Counted from the first letter of the stretch, positions 17,294 to 27,318 are shown. The stretch is DNA of 64,000 nucleotides from Streptomyces sp. NRRL F-6492 (GCF_001280125.1 NZ_LGEG01000216.1:1-64000); one strand, 5' to 3'. Translations and numbers: made by a program. Notes: a model not told the origin generated them from the sequence alone.

Positions 17294-17881
17294 ATGACCG
17301 AAGACGACCGCATCGACGCCGTCCTGAACGAGGTCGGCCCCCGCCTCCGCCGCGTCCGCCGCGACCGGGGGGCGACCCTGGCCGAGCTCTCCGCCGCCAC
17401 CGGCATCTCCGTGAGCACCCTCTCCCGCCTCGAATCCGGGCAGCGCCGGCCCAGCCTCGAACTGCTCCTGCCGCTCGCCCGGGCCCATCGGGTCCCGCTC
17501 GACGAGCTGGTCGGCGCGCCGCCCGTGGGCGACCCCCGGGTCAAGGCCAGGCCGATCGTGCGGCACGGGCGCACGATGTACCCGCTGACCCGGCAGCCCG
17601 GCGGCCTCCAGGCGTACAAGGTGATCCAGGAGAAGCCCTACGAACGCCCGGAGCCCCGGGTGCACGAGGGGTACGAGTGGCTGTACGTGCTCTCGGGCAG
17701 GCTCCGGCTCCACCTCGGCGGGCGCGAGGTCGTCCTGACGGCGGGGGAGGCGGCCGAGTTCGACACGCGCGTCCCGCACTGGTTCGGGCCCACCACCGAG
17801 GGGCCGGTGGAGTTCCTGAGCCTGTTCGGGCCGCAGGGGGAGCGCATGCACGTCAGGGCCCGGCCCGAGAGGTCCCGCTGA
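17294..17881 (+). CDS. XRE-family regulator with C-terminal cupin
   Basis: 195 residues: N-terminal HTH (LRRVRRDRGATLAELSAATG then VSTLSRLESGQRRPSLE) and a C-terminal cupin_2 barrel (HEGYEWLYVLSGRLRLHLG, VPHWFGP). Such proteins sense small molecules in the cupin and repress nearby genes. Start at ATG 17294; the in-frame extension back to 17216 would cover the operator. Control of the divergent oxidoreductase is inferred. Confidence 0.88.
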   Translation: MTEDDRIDAVLNEVGPRLRRVRRDRGATLAELSAATGISVSTLSRLESGQRRPSLELLLPLARAHRVPLDELVGAPPVGDPRVKARPIVRHGRTMYPLTRQPGGLQAYKVIQEKPYERPEPRVHEGYEWLYVLSGRLRLHLGGREVVLTAGEAAEFDTRVPHWFGPTTEGPVEFLSLFGPQGERMHVRARPERSR

Positions 17882-17885
17882 CCCG

Positions 17886-17996
17886 CCTCCCGGAAGTGCG
17901 GCGGCCCGTTCCCCGGGAAACCCGGCCGATCCGTTCCCGTCTCCCGGGAAGTCCGGCGGCCCTCCTTCCCGGAAGTCCGGCCGGACTGTTCCCCGG
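17886..17996. repeat. Degenerate direct repeats after the XRE-cupin gene
   Basis: CCCGGAAGTCCGGCGGCCC-like units occur three times with diverged spacers (around 17890, 17945 and 17968). They are not coding and have partial internal symmetry, so they may also form termination hairpins. Confidence 0.6.
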
Positions 17997-18000
17997 ACGC

Positions 18001-18012
18001 AAGCGACCGCTT
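18001..18012. promoter_or_regulatory. Palindrome upstream of the oxidoreductase/acyl-CoA dehydrogenase operon
   Basis: AAGCG-AC-CGCTT is a perfect 12-bp palindrome, followed by TTAGTATG and a second half-site-like GACCGCACGG, 40 bp before the ATG at 18052. TetR-family repressors of acyl-CoA metabolism often bind such sites; no TetR gene is adjacent. Confidence 0.4.
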
Positions 18013-18051
18013 AGTATGCAACCGACCGCACGGTACGGAGGAGGCTCCCGG

Positions 18052-19020
18052 ATGCAGGCATGGCGTGTGTACGAGAACGGCGAACCGGACGCGGTGATGC
18101 GCCGCGAAGAGGTGGAACCGCCCGTCCCCGGCGACGGTCAGGTCCTCCTGAAGGTCCGCGCCGCGAACGTCAACTTCCCCGACGCGCTGCTCTGCCGCGG
18201 CCACTACCAGGTGCGCCCCCCGCTGCCCTTCACCCCCGGCGTCGAGATCTGCGCCGAGACCGAGGACGGCCGCCGGGTCATCACCACCACCGCCCTCCCG
18301 CACGGCGGCTTCGCCGATCACGCCCTCGCCGACGCCGCCGGACTGCTCCCGGCCCCCGAGGCCCTCGACGACGCCGAGGCCGCCGCGCTCCACATCGGCT
18401 ACCAGACCGGCTGGTTCGGCCTGCACCGCCGCGCCGCCCTCAAGGAGGGCGAGACCCTCCTCGTCCACGCGGCGGCCGGCGGCGTCGGCAGCGCGGCCGT
18501 CCAGCTCGGCAAGGCGGCCGGCGCCACCGTCATCGGCGTCGTCGGCGGACCCGGGAAGGCCGCCGTGGCCCGCGCCCTCGGCTGCGACCTGGTGATCGAC
18601 CGGCGCTCCGAGGACGTCGTCGCCGCCGTCAAGGAGGCGACCGGCGGCCGGGGCGCCGACGTGATCTACGACCCGGTCGGCGGCGACGCCTACCGGCAGT
18701 CCGCGAAGTGCGTCGCCTTCGAGGGCCGGATCGTGGTCGTCGGCTTCGCGAGCGGCACCGTCCCCACGCCCGCCCTCAACCACGCCCTGGTCAAGAACTA
18801 CTCGGTCCTCGGCCTCCACTGGGGCCTGTACGCGGCGAAGGACCCCGCCTCGATCGGCCGCTGCCACGAGGCCCTCACCGCCTACGCCGCCAAGGGCCTG
18901 ATCAAGCCGCTCGTCGCGGAACGCGTCCCCTTCGCGGGCGCGGCCGACGCCGTCCGGCGCGTCGCCGACGGCACCACCACCGGCCGCCTGGTCGTCCTCC
19001 CGGAAGGAGCCGGGGCGTGA
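18052..19020 (+). CDS. NADPH:quinone oxidoreductase (zinc-independent MDR family)
   Basis: 322 residues. GroES-like N-terminal domain and a Rossmann domain with LLVHAAAGGVGSAAVQLGKA, the NADPH-binding signature of quinone oxidoreductases. No zinc-ligand cysteines. First gene of an operon with two acyl-CoA dehydrogenases; in that setting it may act as an enoyl/acyl-CoA reductase in a degradation pathway. GGAGGAGG precedes the ATG. Confidence 0.88.
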   Translation: MQAWRVYENGEPDAVMRREEVEPPVPGDGQVLLKVRAANVNFPDALLCRGHYQVRPPLPFTPGVEICAETEDGRRVITTTALPHGGFADHALADAAGLLPAPEALDDAEAAALHIGYQTGWFGLHRRAALKEGETLLVHAAAGGVGSAAVQLGKAAGATVIGVVGGPGKAAVARALGCDLVIDRRSEDVVAAVKEATGGRGADVIYDPVGGDAYRQSAKCVAFEGRIVVVGFASGTVPTPALNHALVKNYSVLGLHWGLYAAKDPASIGRCHEALTAYAAKGLIKPLVAERVPFAGAADAVRRVADGTTTGRLVVLPEGAGA

Positions 19021-20219
19021 CCCGTACGACTGCGCGGACGGTCGACGCCGACGGCCTCCGGGCCCGCACCCGGGCCCTCCTCGACGCGCACCCGCCCGCC
19101 ACCACCGACCGCACCGACTTCCTGCGCGCCCGCTTCGACGCCGGACTCGCCTGGGTCCACTACCCCGAGGGCCTCGGTGGCCTCGACGCGCCCCGCGCCC
19201 TCCAGACGGTCGTGGACGCCGAACTCGCCGCCGCGGGCGCCCCCGACAACGACCCGCGCCGGATCGGCATCGGCCTCGGCATGGCCGCGCCCACCCTCCT
19301 CGCGTACGGCTCCGACGAGGTCAGGCGCCGCTTCCTCGGGCCGCTGTGGGTCGGCGAGGAGGTGTGGTGCCAGCTCTTCAGCGAGCCCGGCGCCGGCTCC
19401 GACCTCGCCGCCCTCGGCACCCGGGCCGTCCGGGACGGCGACGACTGGGTGGTCGACGGGCAGAAGGTGTGGACCTCCAGCGCCCACCTCGCCCGCTGGG
19501 CCATCCTCATCGCCCGCACCGACCCGGACGCCCCCAAGCACCGGGGCATCACCTACTTCGTCTGCGACATGACCGACCCCGGCGTGGAGGTCCGGCCGCT
19601 GCGCCAGATCACCGGCGAGGCCGAGTTCAACGAGGTCTTCCTCACCGGCGTCCGCATCCCCGACGCCCACCGCCTCGGCGAGGTCGGCGACGGCTGGCGG
19701 GTGGCGCAGACGACCCTGATGAACGAGCGGGTCTCCATCGGCGGCGCCCGGATCCCCCGCGAGGGCGGCATGATCGGGAAGGCCGCCGCCACCTGGCGCG
19801 AGCGCCCCGAGCTGCGCACCCACGAGCTGCACCGGCGCCTCCTCGACCTCTGGGTCGACGCCGAGGTCGCCCGGCTCACCGGCGAGCGCCTCCGCCAGCA
19901 GCTCGTCGCCGGCCAGCCCGGCCCCGAGGGCAGCGCCATGAAGCTCGGCTTCGCCCGGCTCAACCAGGCCATCAGCGGCCTGGAGGTCGAACTCCTCGGC
20001 GACGAGGGGCTGCTGTACGGGGAGTGGGCCATGACCCGCCCCGAACTGGTCGACTTCACCGGCCGCGACGCCGGCTACCGCTACCTGCGCTCCAAGGGCA
20101 ACTCGATCGAGGGCGGCACCAGCGAGGTGCTCCTCAACATCGTCGCCGAGCGGGTCCTCGGCCTGCCCTCCGAGCCCCGCAACGACAAGGACGTCCCCTG
20201 GAAGGACCTCGCACGATGA
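19017..20219 (+). CDS. Acyl-CoA dehydrogenase, catalytic type
   Basis: 400 residues with the family signature QLFSEPGAGSDLA, the FAD-contacting VWTSSAHLA and the C-terminal GGTSEVLLNIVAERVLG. Oxidises an acyl-CoA to the enoyl-CoA with FAD. The pair with the shorter following dehydrogenase resembles the FadE26/27- and FadE28/29-type heterodimers used for side chains of bulky or steroid-like substrates. GTG start overlaps the upstream stop; AAGGAG upstream. Confidence 0.9.
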   Translation: MTRTTARTVDADGLRARTRALLDAHPPATTDRTDFLRARFDAGLAWVHYPEGLGGLDAPRALQTVVDAELAAAGAPDNDPRRIGIGLGMAAPTLLAYGSDEVRRRFLGPLWVGEEVWCQLFSEPGAGSDLAALGTRAVRDGDDWVVDGQKVWTSSAHLARWAILIARTDPDAPKHRGITYFVCDMTDPGVEVRPLRQITGEAEFNEVFLTGVRIPDAHRLGEVGDGWRVAQTTLMNERVSIGGARIPREGGMIGKAAATWRERPELRTHELHRRLLDLWVDAEVARLTGERLRQQLVAGQPGPEGSAMKLGFARLNQAISGLEVELLGDEGLLYGEWAMTRPELVDFTGRDAGYRYLRSKGNSIEGGTSEVLLNIVAERVLGLPSEPRNDKDVPWKDLAR

Positions 20220-21301
20220 CGGACCAGTCGGACCTCCTCTACTCCGAGACCGAGGACGACCTGCGCGCGGCCGTCCGCGCCCTGCTCGCCGACCGGGCCG
20301 GGCACACGGTCCTCCTCGACCGGATCGAGACGGACTCCCCGTACGTCCCCGGCCTCTGGAAGTCCCTCGCGGCCGACATCGGCGCCGCCGGACTCCTCGT
20401 CCCCGAGGAGCTCGGCGGCCAGGGCGCGAGCCACCGCGAGGCCGCCGTCGTCCTGGAGGAGCTGGGCCGCGCGGTCACCCCGCTGCCCTACCTCACGAGC
20501 GCGGTGGTGGCCACCGAGACCCTGCTCGCCCTCGCGGCGGAGAGCGCCCCGGCGGCCGAACTCCTCGCCGCCGTCGCGGGCGGCGGTACGGTCGCGGTCC
20601 TGGCCGTACCCCTGCCGACGGCGCCGGACGCGGACCCGCCGCTCACCCCTTCCGTACCGGCCGTCGCCGACGCCACCGCCGCCGACGTCCTCCTCGTCCC
20701 GCGCGCCGACGGCCTGTACGCCGTGCCGGCGGGCCGGGCGACGATCGAGCCGCGGACCCCGCTCGACCTCACCCGCCCGCTCGCCCGGGTCACCACGGAA
20801 CCCGGCACCGGCACCCGGCTCGCCGGACCGGACCCGGCCCGCGCGGCCGTCCGGCGTGGACTGCTCGCGGGCGCCGGACTGCTCGCCTCCGAACAGCTCG
20901 GCCTGGCCGAGCGGTGCCTGGAGGAGACCGTCCGGTACACCCGCGAGCGCCACCAGTTCAACCGGCCCGTCGGCTCCTTCCAGGCCCTGAAGCACCGCAT
21001 GGCCCAGCTCTGGCTGGACGTCGTCGGGGCCAGGGCGGCCGCCCGCGCCGCCGCCGACGCCCTCGCCAGGGGCGCCGAGGACGCCCCGCTCACCGTGGCC
21101 GTCGCCCAGGCCTACTGCTCCAAGGTCGCGGTCCGCGCCGCCGAGGAGTGCGTCCAGCTGCACGGCGGGATCGGGATGACCTGGGAGCACCCCGCGCACC
21201 TGGCCCTGAAGCGGGCCAAGGCCGACCAGCTCGCGCTGGGTTCGGCGGGCCGCCACCAGGACGCGATCGCCGCCCTGGCGGACCTCCCGGCGCCCGTGTA
21301 A
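20216..21301 (+). CDS. Acyl-CoA dehydrogenase, shorter partner subunit
   Basis: 361 residues; ATG overlaps the previous stop (ATGA). C-terminal half carries TRERHQFNRPVGSFQALKHR and QLHGGIGMTWEHP, but the central FAD-binding region is diverged and Ala/Pro-rich. This is typical of the second chain of heteromeric acyl-CoA dehydrogenases. Probably functions only with the preceding chain. Confidence 0.87.
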   Translation: MTDQSDLLYSETEDDLRAAVRALLADRAGHTVLLDRIETDSPYVPGLWKSLAADIGAAGLLVPEELGGQGASHREAAVVLEELGRAVTPLPYLTSAVVATETLLALAAESAPAAELLAAVAGGGTVAVLAVPLPTAPDADPPLTPSVPAVADATAADVLLVPRADGLYAVPAGRATIEPRTPLDLTRPLARVTTEPGTGTRLAGPDPARAAVRRGLLAGAGLLASEQLGLAERCLEETVRYTRERHQFNRPVGSFQALKHRMAQLWLDVVGARAAARAAADALARGAEDAPLTVAVAQAYCSKVAVRAAEECVQLHGGIGMTWEHPAHLALKRAKADQLALGSAGRHQDAIAALADLPAPV

Positions 21302-21310
21302 GGGGCCGTC

Positions 21311-21387
21311 TGTCCGTACCCCTTATACATACTGTTTAATTGCATGCTGTTGGCAAAAGCAGTTGATCTTCAAAAGGGGTACGGACA
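21311..21387. repeat. 14-bp perfect inverted repeat bracketing the nikA promoter/leader
   Basis: TGTCCGTACCCCTT (21311-21324) and AAGGGGTACGGACA (21374-21387) are exact reverse complements separated by 49 AT-rich bases that hold the Nur box. The right arm contains the presumed nikA ribosome site (AGGGG), so pairing in RNA could hide it if transcription starts upstream of the left arm. It could also be a second protein-binding pair. Confidence 0.75.
21340..21356. promoter_or_regulatory. Nur box (nickel-responsive Fur-family operator)
   Basis: TTGCAT-GCTGT-TGGCAA fits the Streptomyces Nur consensus tTGCaa-N5-ttGCAA in 10 of 12 positions with the right spacing. It lies 34-50 bp before the nikA start. 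Nur represses the nikABCDE operon when nickel is ample; this match is the main basis for calling the operon a nickel importer. Confidence 0.75.
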
Positions 21388-21389
21388 CG

Positions 21390-23006
21390 ATGACCGCCCG
21401 ATCCATCCGCAACGCGGCGGCCACGGTGCTGGCGGGCTCCCTCGCCCTCACCGCCGCGGCCTGCTCGAACCCCGGCTCCACCGCCGACGGCGCCGGCGGG
21501 CCCAAGGATTCCGCGGTCGTCGGCATCGCCTACGAGCCCGACAGCCTCAGCCCCCTCCTCGGCTACGGCAAGGACGGCAACTCGAAGATATTCGACGGCC
21601 TCCTCGCCTTCGACGCCGACATGAGGCTCAAGCCGGCCCTCGCCCGCGAGCTGCCCCACGTCAGCGACGGCGGCCTCACCTACACGTACGACCTCCGCGA
21701 CGGCGTCACCTTCAGCGACGGGGCCCCCTTCACCGCGAAGGACGTCGTCTTCACGTACCGGACGATCCTCGACCCGAAGACGAACAACCCCTCCCGCACC
21801 GAGCTCGACGCCCTGAAGAGCGTCGAGGCGGTCGGCGACGACACCGTCGTCTTCCGCCTCAAGTACCCCTACGCGCCCTTCGCCCAGCGCACCGTCCACG
21901 CCATCGCCCCCGAGCACGTCGCCGCGAAGCAGGACGTCAACACCGGCGCCTTCACCACCAAGCCGATCGGCACCGGACCCTACGTCCTCACCGGCTGGTC
22001 CAAGGGCGAGAAGCTCACCTTCAAGGCCAACCCGGCCTACTGGAACGGCGCGCCGCAGGTGAAGAAGTTCACCATGGCGATCATCAAGGACGACGACGTC
22101 CGCGCCACCCGGCTGCGCGCGGGCGACCTCGACGGCGCCGTCCTGCCGCCCAACCTCGCCGCCGGCTTCAAGACCGACAAGGGCAAGAAGACCTGGACGG
22201 CGAAGACCTACGACTACCGCACGGTCACCCTCCCCACCCACAACGAGGTGACCGGCGACACCGCCGTCCGCCGCGCCCTCGACCTCGCCGTCGACCGGAA
22301 GACCATGGTCGACAAGATCCTCGAAGGGGCCGGAAAGCCCGCCTACGGGCCCGTCCCCACCGACAGCCCCTGGTTCACCGAGGGCACCGAGCGCCGCCAC
22401 GACCTCGCCGGGGCGCGGAAGATCCTCGACGAGGCCGGCTGGAAGCCCGGCCCCGACGGCGTCCGCGTCAAGGACGGCGTCCGCGCCGCCTTCCCGCTCT
22501 GGTACCTCTCCGGCGACAAGCTCCGCCAGGACCACGCCCTCGCCTACGCCTCCGACGCCAAGAAGGCCGGCATCGACATCAAGACCCAGGCCGGCACCTG
22601 GGAGGTCATCGAGCCCCGGATGAAGACCGACGCCGTCCTCGCCGGCGGCGGCTCGCCCGGCGACCCCGACTTCGACCAGTACCTCCTCCTGAAGTCCTCC
22701 CTCGGCGGCGACGGCTTCAACAACATGGCCCGGTACGACAACAAGACCGTCGACAAGGCCCTGGAGGACGGCCGCCGCACCGACGACCCCGCCGAGCGGC
22801 ACGCCGCGTACGACACCGTCCAGCGCGAACTGGTCAAGAACCCCGGCTACACCTTCCTCACCCACATCGACCACCTCTACGTCGTAAACGACTCCTGGGA
22901 CGGCCCGTCCACCCAGACCGAGCCGCACGACCACGGCCTCGCCGCCGGCCCCTGGTGGAACGTCGAGAGCTGGAAGCCCAAGGGCGCCGGAGCGGCGCGG
23001 AAGTGA
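21390..23006 (+). CDS. nikA: Nickel ABC transporter substrate-binding lipoprotein NikA
   Basis: 538 residues. Lipoprotein signal ending LTAAAC with Cys25, then the SBP_bac_5 fold of peptide/nickel binding proteins (GIAYEPDSLSPLLGYGKDG, GVTFSDGAPFTAKDVVFTY). First gene of a five-gene ABC operon in the usual order, overlapping nikB by GTGA. ATG 21390 is preferred to TTG 21363. Peptide specificity would be the alternative call; the Nur box favours nickel. Confidence 0.82.
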   Translation: MTARSIRNAAATVLAGSLALTAAACSNPGSTADGAGGPKDSAVVGIAYEPDSLSPLLGYGKDGNSKIFDGLLAFDADMRLKPALARELPHVSDGGLTYTYDLRDGVTFSDGAPFTAKDVVFTYRTILDPKTNNPSRTELDALKSVEAVGDDTVVFRLKYPYAPFAQRTVHAIAPEHVAAKQDVNTGAFTTKPIGTGPYVLTGWSKGEKLTFKANPAYWNGAPQVKKFTMAIIKDDDVRATRLRAGDLDGAVLPPNLAAGFKTDKGKKTWTAKTYDYRTVTLPTHNEVTGDTAVRRALDLAVDRKTMVDKILEGAGKPAYGPVPTDSPWFTEGTERRHDLAGARKILDEAGWKPGPDGVRVKDGVRAAFPLWYLSGDKLRQDHALAYASDAKKAGIDIKTQAGTWEVIEPRMKTDAVLAGGGSPGDPDFDQYLLLKSSLGGDGFNNMARYDNKTVDKALEDGRRTDDPAERHAAYDTVQRELVKNPGYTFLTHIDHLYVVNDSWDGPSTQTEPHDHGLAAGPWWNVESWKPKGAGAARK

Positions 23007-23995
23007 AGCGCCGCCTCCCCTGGGGGGCCATGGCGCGGATGACGGGACGGCGCGCCCTGGCCGCCGTCCCCGTCCTCCTCGGCGTCACCCTCGCGGTCTT
23101 CGCCGTCGCCGAGGCCTCCCCCTTCGACCCCGTCAAGGCCTACGCCGGCACCGCCGGACTCACCGCCTCGCAGGAGAACCTCGACCAGCTCCGCGCCAAC
23201 CTCGGCGCCGACCGGCCCCTCCTCACCCGCTGGTGGGACTGGCTCACCGCCGCCCTCACCGGCGACTTCGGCGACTCCGCCGTCATGCGCCGGCCCGTCG
23301 CCGACGTCATCACCGAACGCCTCGGCTGGTCCGTCCTGCTCGCCGCCACCGCCTTCGCCGTGGCCATCGCGCTCGGCACCCTCCTCGGCGTCCTCGCCGG
23401 ACGCCGCCGCGGCGGCCTCCTCGACCGGGCCGTCAGCTCCGCCGCGTACACCCTGGAAGCCGCCCCCGCCTTCTGGCTCGGCCTCCTCGCCATCTGGTTC
23501 TTCGCCCTGAGGCTGGGCGTCCTGCCCGCCGGCGGGCTCACCGACACCGCGAGCGACACCGTCACCTTCGACCAGGTCGCCCGCCACCTCGTGCTGCCCG
23601 CGCTCGTCCTCGGCGTCTCCCAACTGCCGTGGTTCTTCCTGTACGTCCGCCAGGGCGTCGGCGACGCCCTCGACGAGGACCCCGTGCGCGGCGCCCGCGC
23701 CCGCGGCCTGCGCGAGCGGACCGTCCTCACCGGCCACGCCCTCCGCTCCGGAATGCTGCCCATGCTCACCCTCGTCGGCTCCCGCGTCCCCGAGCTGATC
23801 ACCGGCGCCCTGCTCGTGGAGACCGTCTTCAGCTGGCCCGGCATCGCCGCCGCCACCGTCACGGCCGCCACCTCCGTGGACTTCCCGCTGCTCGCCGCGC
23901 TCACCGTCCTCGCCACCGCCGCCGTCCTCCTCGGCAACCTCCTCTCCGACCTGCTGTACGGCCTGGCCGACCCGAGGGTGGGCTTCGATGGCTGA
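23003..23995 (+). CDS. nikB: Nickel ABC transporter permease NikB
   Basis: 330 residues, six membrane helices, DppB/NikB family. N-terminal signature AVPVLLGVTLAVFAV, a GDFGDSAVMRRPV segment, and the permease loop RGARARGLRERTVLTGHALR. Starts at GTG inside the nikA stop and overlaps nikC by eight bases. Confidence 0.83.
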   Translation: MKRRLPWGAMARMTGRRALAAVPVLLGVTLAVFAVAEASPFDPVKAYAGTAGLTASQENLDQLRANLGADRPLLTRWWDWLTAALTGDFGDSAVMRRPVADVITERLGWSVLLAATAFAVAIALGTLLGVLAGRRRGGLLDRAVSSAAYTLEAAPAFWLGLLAIWFFALRLGVLPAGGLTDTASDTVTFDQVARHLVLPALVLGVSQLPWFFLYVRQGVGDALDEDPVRGARARGLRERTVLTGHALRSGMLPMLTLVGSRVPELITGALLVETVFSWPGIAAATVTAATSVDFPLLAALTVLATAAVLLGNLLSDLLYGLADPRVGFDG

Positions 23996-24824
23996 CCCGC
24001 GCACCCACCGGACCCGGTTCTGGACCTCCGCCGTCACCGTCGCGGTCGTCCTCCTCGCCGTCCTGCTCGTGCCGCCGCTCGTCCAGCTCGACGAGCAGGC
24101 CGTCGACCTCTCCCGCAAGCTCCTCCCGCCGTCCTGGGACCACCCCTTCGGCACCGACGACCTCGGCCGCGACCTCCTCCTGCGCTGCGTCTACGGCCTG
24201 CGGGTCTCGCTCCTCGTCGGACTCGTCGCCGCCCTCGTCGCCACCGTCATCGGCACCACCGTCGGAGCCGCCGCAGGCGCGCTCGGCGGCTGGGCCGACC
24301 GCACCCTCATGCGGCTCGTCGACGCCTTCTCCTCCGTGCCGCACCTGCTCCTCGGCATCTTCGTCGTCGCCCTCTTCCGGCCCGGCGTCTGGCCCGTCAT
24401 CGTCTCCGTCGCCGTCACCCACTGGCTCTCCACCGCCCGGATCGTGCGCTCCGAGGTCCTCTCGCTGCGCACCCGGCCCTTCGTGGACGCCGCCGTCTCC
24501 GGCGGCGCGGGACGGTGGCGCGTCGCCGTCCGGCACCTGCTGCCCGCCGTCCTGCCGCAGGCCGGGCTCGCCGCCGTCCTGATGGTCCCGCACGCCATGT
24601 GGCACGAGTCCGCGCTGTCCTTCCTCGGCCTCGGCCTCCCCAGCCACCGGGCCAGCCTCGGCAACCTGGTGCAGAACGCCCGCTCCTCGCTCCTCGCCGG
24701 GTACTGGTGGCCCACCCTCTTCCCCGGCCTCCTCCTCATCGTGCCGACCCTCGCCATCGCCGGACTCGCGGGCGTATGGCGCGACCGGCTCAACCCGCGC
24801 CGCCGATCGGAGCTGATGCTGTGA
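23988..24824 (+). CDS. nikC: Nickel ABC transporter permease NikC
   Basis: 278 residues, DppC/NikC family: HPFGTDDLGRDLLLRCVYG after the first helix, permease loop GGAGRWRVAVRHLLPAVLPQ, and the HESALSFLGLGLP motif. Overlaps its neighbours on both sides, consistent with a coupled operon. Confidence 0.83.
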   Translation: MADPRTHRTRFWTSAVTVAVVLLAVLLVPPLVQLDEQAVDLSRKLLPPSWDHPFGTDDLGRDLLLRCVYGLRVSLLVGLVAALVATVIGTTVGAAAGALGGWADRTLMRLVDAFSSVPHLLLGIFVVALFRPGVWPVIVSVAVTHWLSTARIVRSEVLSLRTRPFVDAAVSGGAGRWRVAVRHLLPAVLPQAGLAAVLMVPHAMWHESALSFLGLGLPSHRASLGNLVQNARSSLLAGYWWPTLFPGLLLIVPTLAIAGLAGVWRDRLNPRRRSELML

Positions 24825-25871
24825 CCGCCCCGAACGCCTCCCGGGCTCCTGAGAACAAGCTCCTGCGCGCACTCGACGCCGTCACCGCCGAACGGGCCGA
24901 GGACGCCGTCCTCAGCGTCCGCGGCCTCACCGTCCGCTTCCGGCTGCGCGGCGGCCGCACCGTCGACGCCGTCAGCGACGCCGACTTCGACCTCGCGGCG
25001 GGGGAGTGCCTCGCCCTCGTCGGCGAGAGCGGCTGCGGCAAGTCCGTCCTCGCCTCCGCCCTCCTCGGCCTGCTCCCGGGCAACGCCGAGACCTCCGGCA
25101 CGGCCCTGCTCGCGAGCCCCGACGGCGGGGACGGGAAGGGCCCCGGCGGGGGCGCCGTCGATCTGCTCGCCGCCGACGAGAAGACCCTCGCCCGCACCGT
25201 ACGGGGCCGCCGCGTCGGCCTCGTACCGCAGAGCCCCGCCGCCCACCTCACCCCCGTCCGCACCGTGCGATCCCACCTGGAGGAGACCGTCCGCGCCCTC
25301 ACCGGCACCGCCCGCCGCGCCCGGCGCGAGGCCGTCCGGGACGCCGCGGAACGGACCGCCTTCCCCGCCGACCACCTCGACCGGTACCCGCACGAGCTCT
25401 CCGGCGGCCTCGCCCAGCGCGCCGCCACCGCCCTCGCCCTCATCGGCGACGCCCGGCTGCTGCTCGCCGACGAACCCACCACCGGCCTCGACCGCGACCT
25501 CGTCGACCGCACCGTGGACGAACTGCGCCGCCACGCCGACGACGGCCGCGCCCTGCTCCTCATCACCCACGACCTGGCCGCCGCCGAGCGGATCGCGGAC
25601 CGCGTCGCCGTCATGTACGCGGGCCGGATCGTCGAGATCGCCCCCGCCCACCGCTTCTTCGGCCCCGTCGGCCCCCGCCACCCCTACGCCCGGGGCCTGC
25701 TCGACGCCCTCCCCGACCGGGCCTTCGCCCCCGTCCCCGGCATGCCCCCGGAGCTCACCGCGCTGCCCGCGGGCTGCGCCTTCGCCCCGCGCTGCCCCCG
25801 CGCCACCGACCTCTGCGCCACCCGCCCCGAGCCCGCGGCCGGGGTGGCCTGCCACCACCCGGAGCACCCCC

Positions 25872-25879
<8 letters not shown>
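24821..25879 (+). CDS. nikD: Nickel ABC transporter ATP-binding protein NikD
   Basis: 352 residues. Walker A VGESGCGKS (67-75), signature LSGGLAQRAATALAL, Walker B LLLADEPTTGLD. C-terminal oligo_HPY-type extension with four cysteines (CAFAPRCPRATDLCATRP and a later Cys), the region that binds an iron-sulfur cluster in some Dpp/Opp ATPases. GTG start overlaps nikC. Confidence 0.85.
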
Positions 25880-26539
<660 letters not shown>

Positions 26540-26543
<4 letters not shown>

Positions 26544-27196
26544 CCGTCCCCTGGCCCCCCGCCCCCGCCGACGACCCCCTCGACGGACTGCGCGCCGCCC
26601 TCACCGACGCCCCCTGCGGATACGAGCCCACCAGCGGGTACGAGGACCGCTGCTGGCTCCTGCACACCCTCCACGACGGTCCGGTACGGCTCCGCTGGGA
26701 CGACGTCCTCGCCCGGTCCGGACGGCGCCTCGCCGACTGGCCCGGACCCCCCTCGCACCTCGTCTTCGAAGGCGTCGAGGGCGCCGCCGAACTGGAGGGT
26801 CCCGACCCGGCCGAGATGGACCGCGCCTGCCTCGCCCGGCTCGTCGGCCACCTCGTGCGGCACAGCCCGCAGGGGCCCGACACGCCCTGCGGCGCCGCGC
26901 AGGCACCCGTGGAGGGCCTCGCGGACGAGGCCGGCGCCCTCGTGGCCCGGCGCGGACGCCTCGGGGACGCCCTCGCCCACCACGACGCCTGCAACGGCCC
27001 CCGGTCCGTACTGGACCACCGCTTCCCCGCCACCTGGTGGGCGGCGGACGGCCGCTGGCTCGTGCTCACCGACTGGGACCTGAGCGCCACCCTGGTCTTC
27101 GGCCCCACCGCGCTCGTGGCCGCCCTGCTCGCCGATCCGGAGCTCGACGCCGTACGCCGCCCGGGGATCGCGGAGGCGCTCGACCGCGCGCGCTGA
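26540..27196 (+). CDS. Conserved protein of unknown function, last gene of the nik operon
   Basis: 218 residues, acidic, no signal peptide or membrane segment. Not recognised. Visible features: GYEPTSGYEDRCWLLHTLHD near the N-terminus, five cysteines (in DAPCGYEP, EDRCW, RACLARL, DTPCGAA, HHDACNG), and a C-terminal ADGRWLVLTDWDLSATLVFG segment resembling SMI1/KNR4-like folds. Translationally coupled to nikE (GTGA). A role tied to nickel (metal handling or immunity-like) is possible from position only. Confidence 0.7.
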
Positions 27197-27318
27197 CCCG
27201 TCCGGCGGGATCTCACCCGGATGGCCGCCCCGCCATACGCCCGGACGGAGCGCTCATTCCGCCACACTGTCCGCCGAAAGCCGCAATTCCGGTGCGGCGT
27301 CGGAGGGACGTGAAGGCG

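Noticed and set aside
21323..21358. An IdeR/DmdR iron box or Zur box before nikA
   Set aside because: The 19-bp TTAGGTTAGGCTAACCTAA-type and TGAAAATNATTTTCA-type symmetries are absent; the Nur pattern fits instead.
22877..24154. Long minus-strand frames opposite nikB/nikC
   Set aside because: Low-complexity Gly/Glu/Asp shadow frames of well-identified permease genes.
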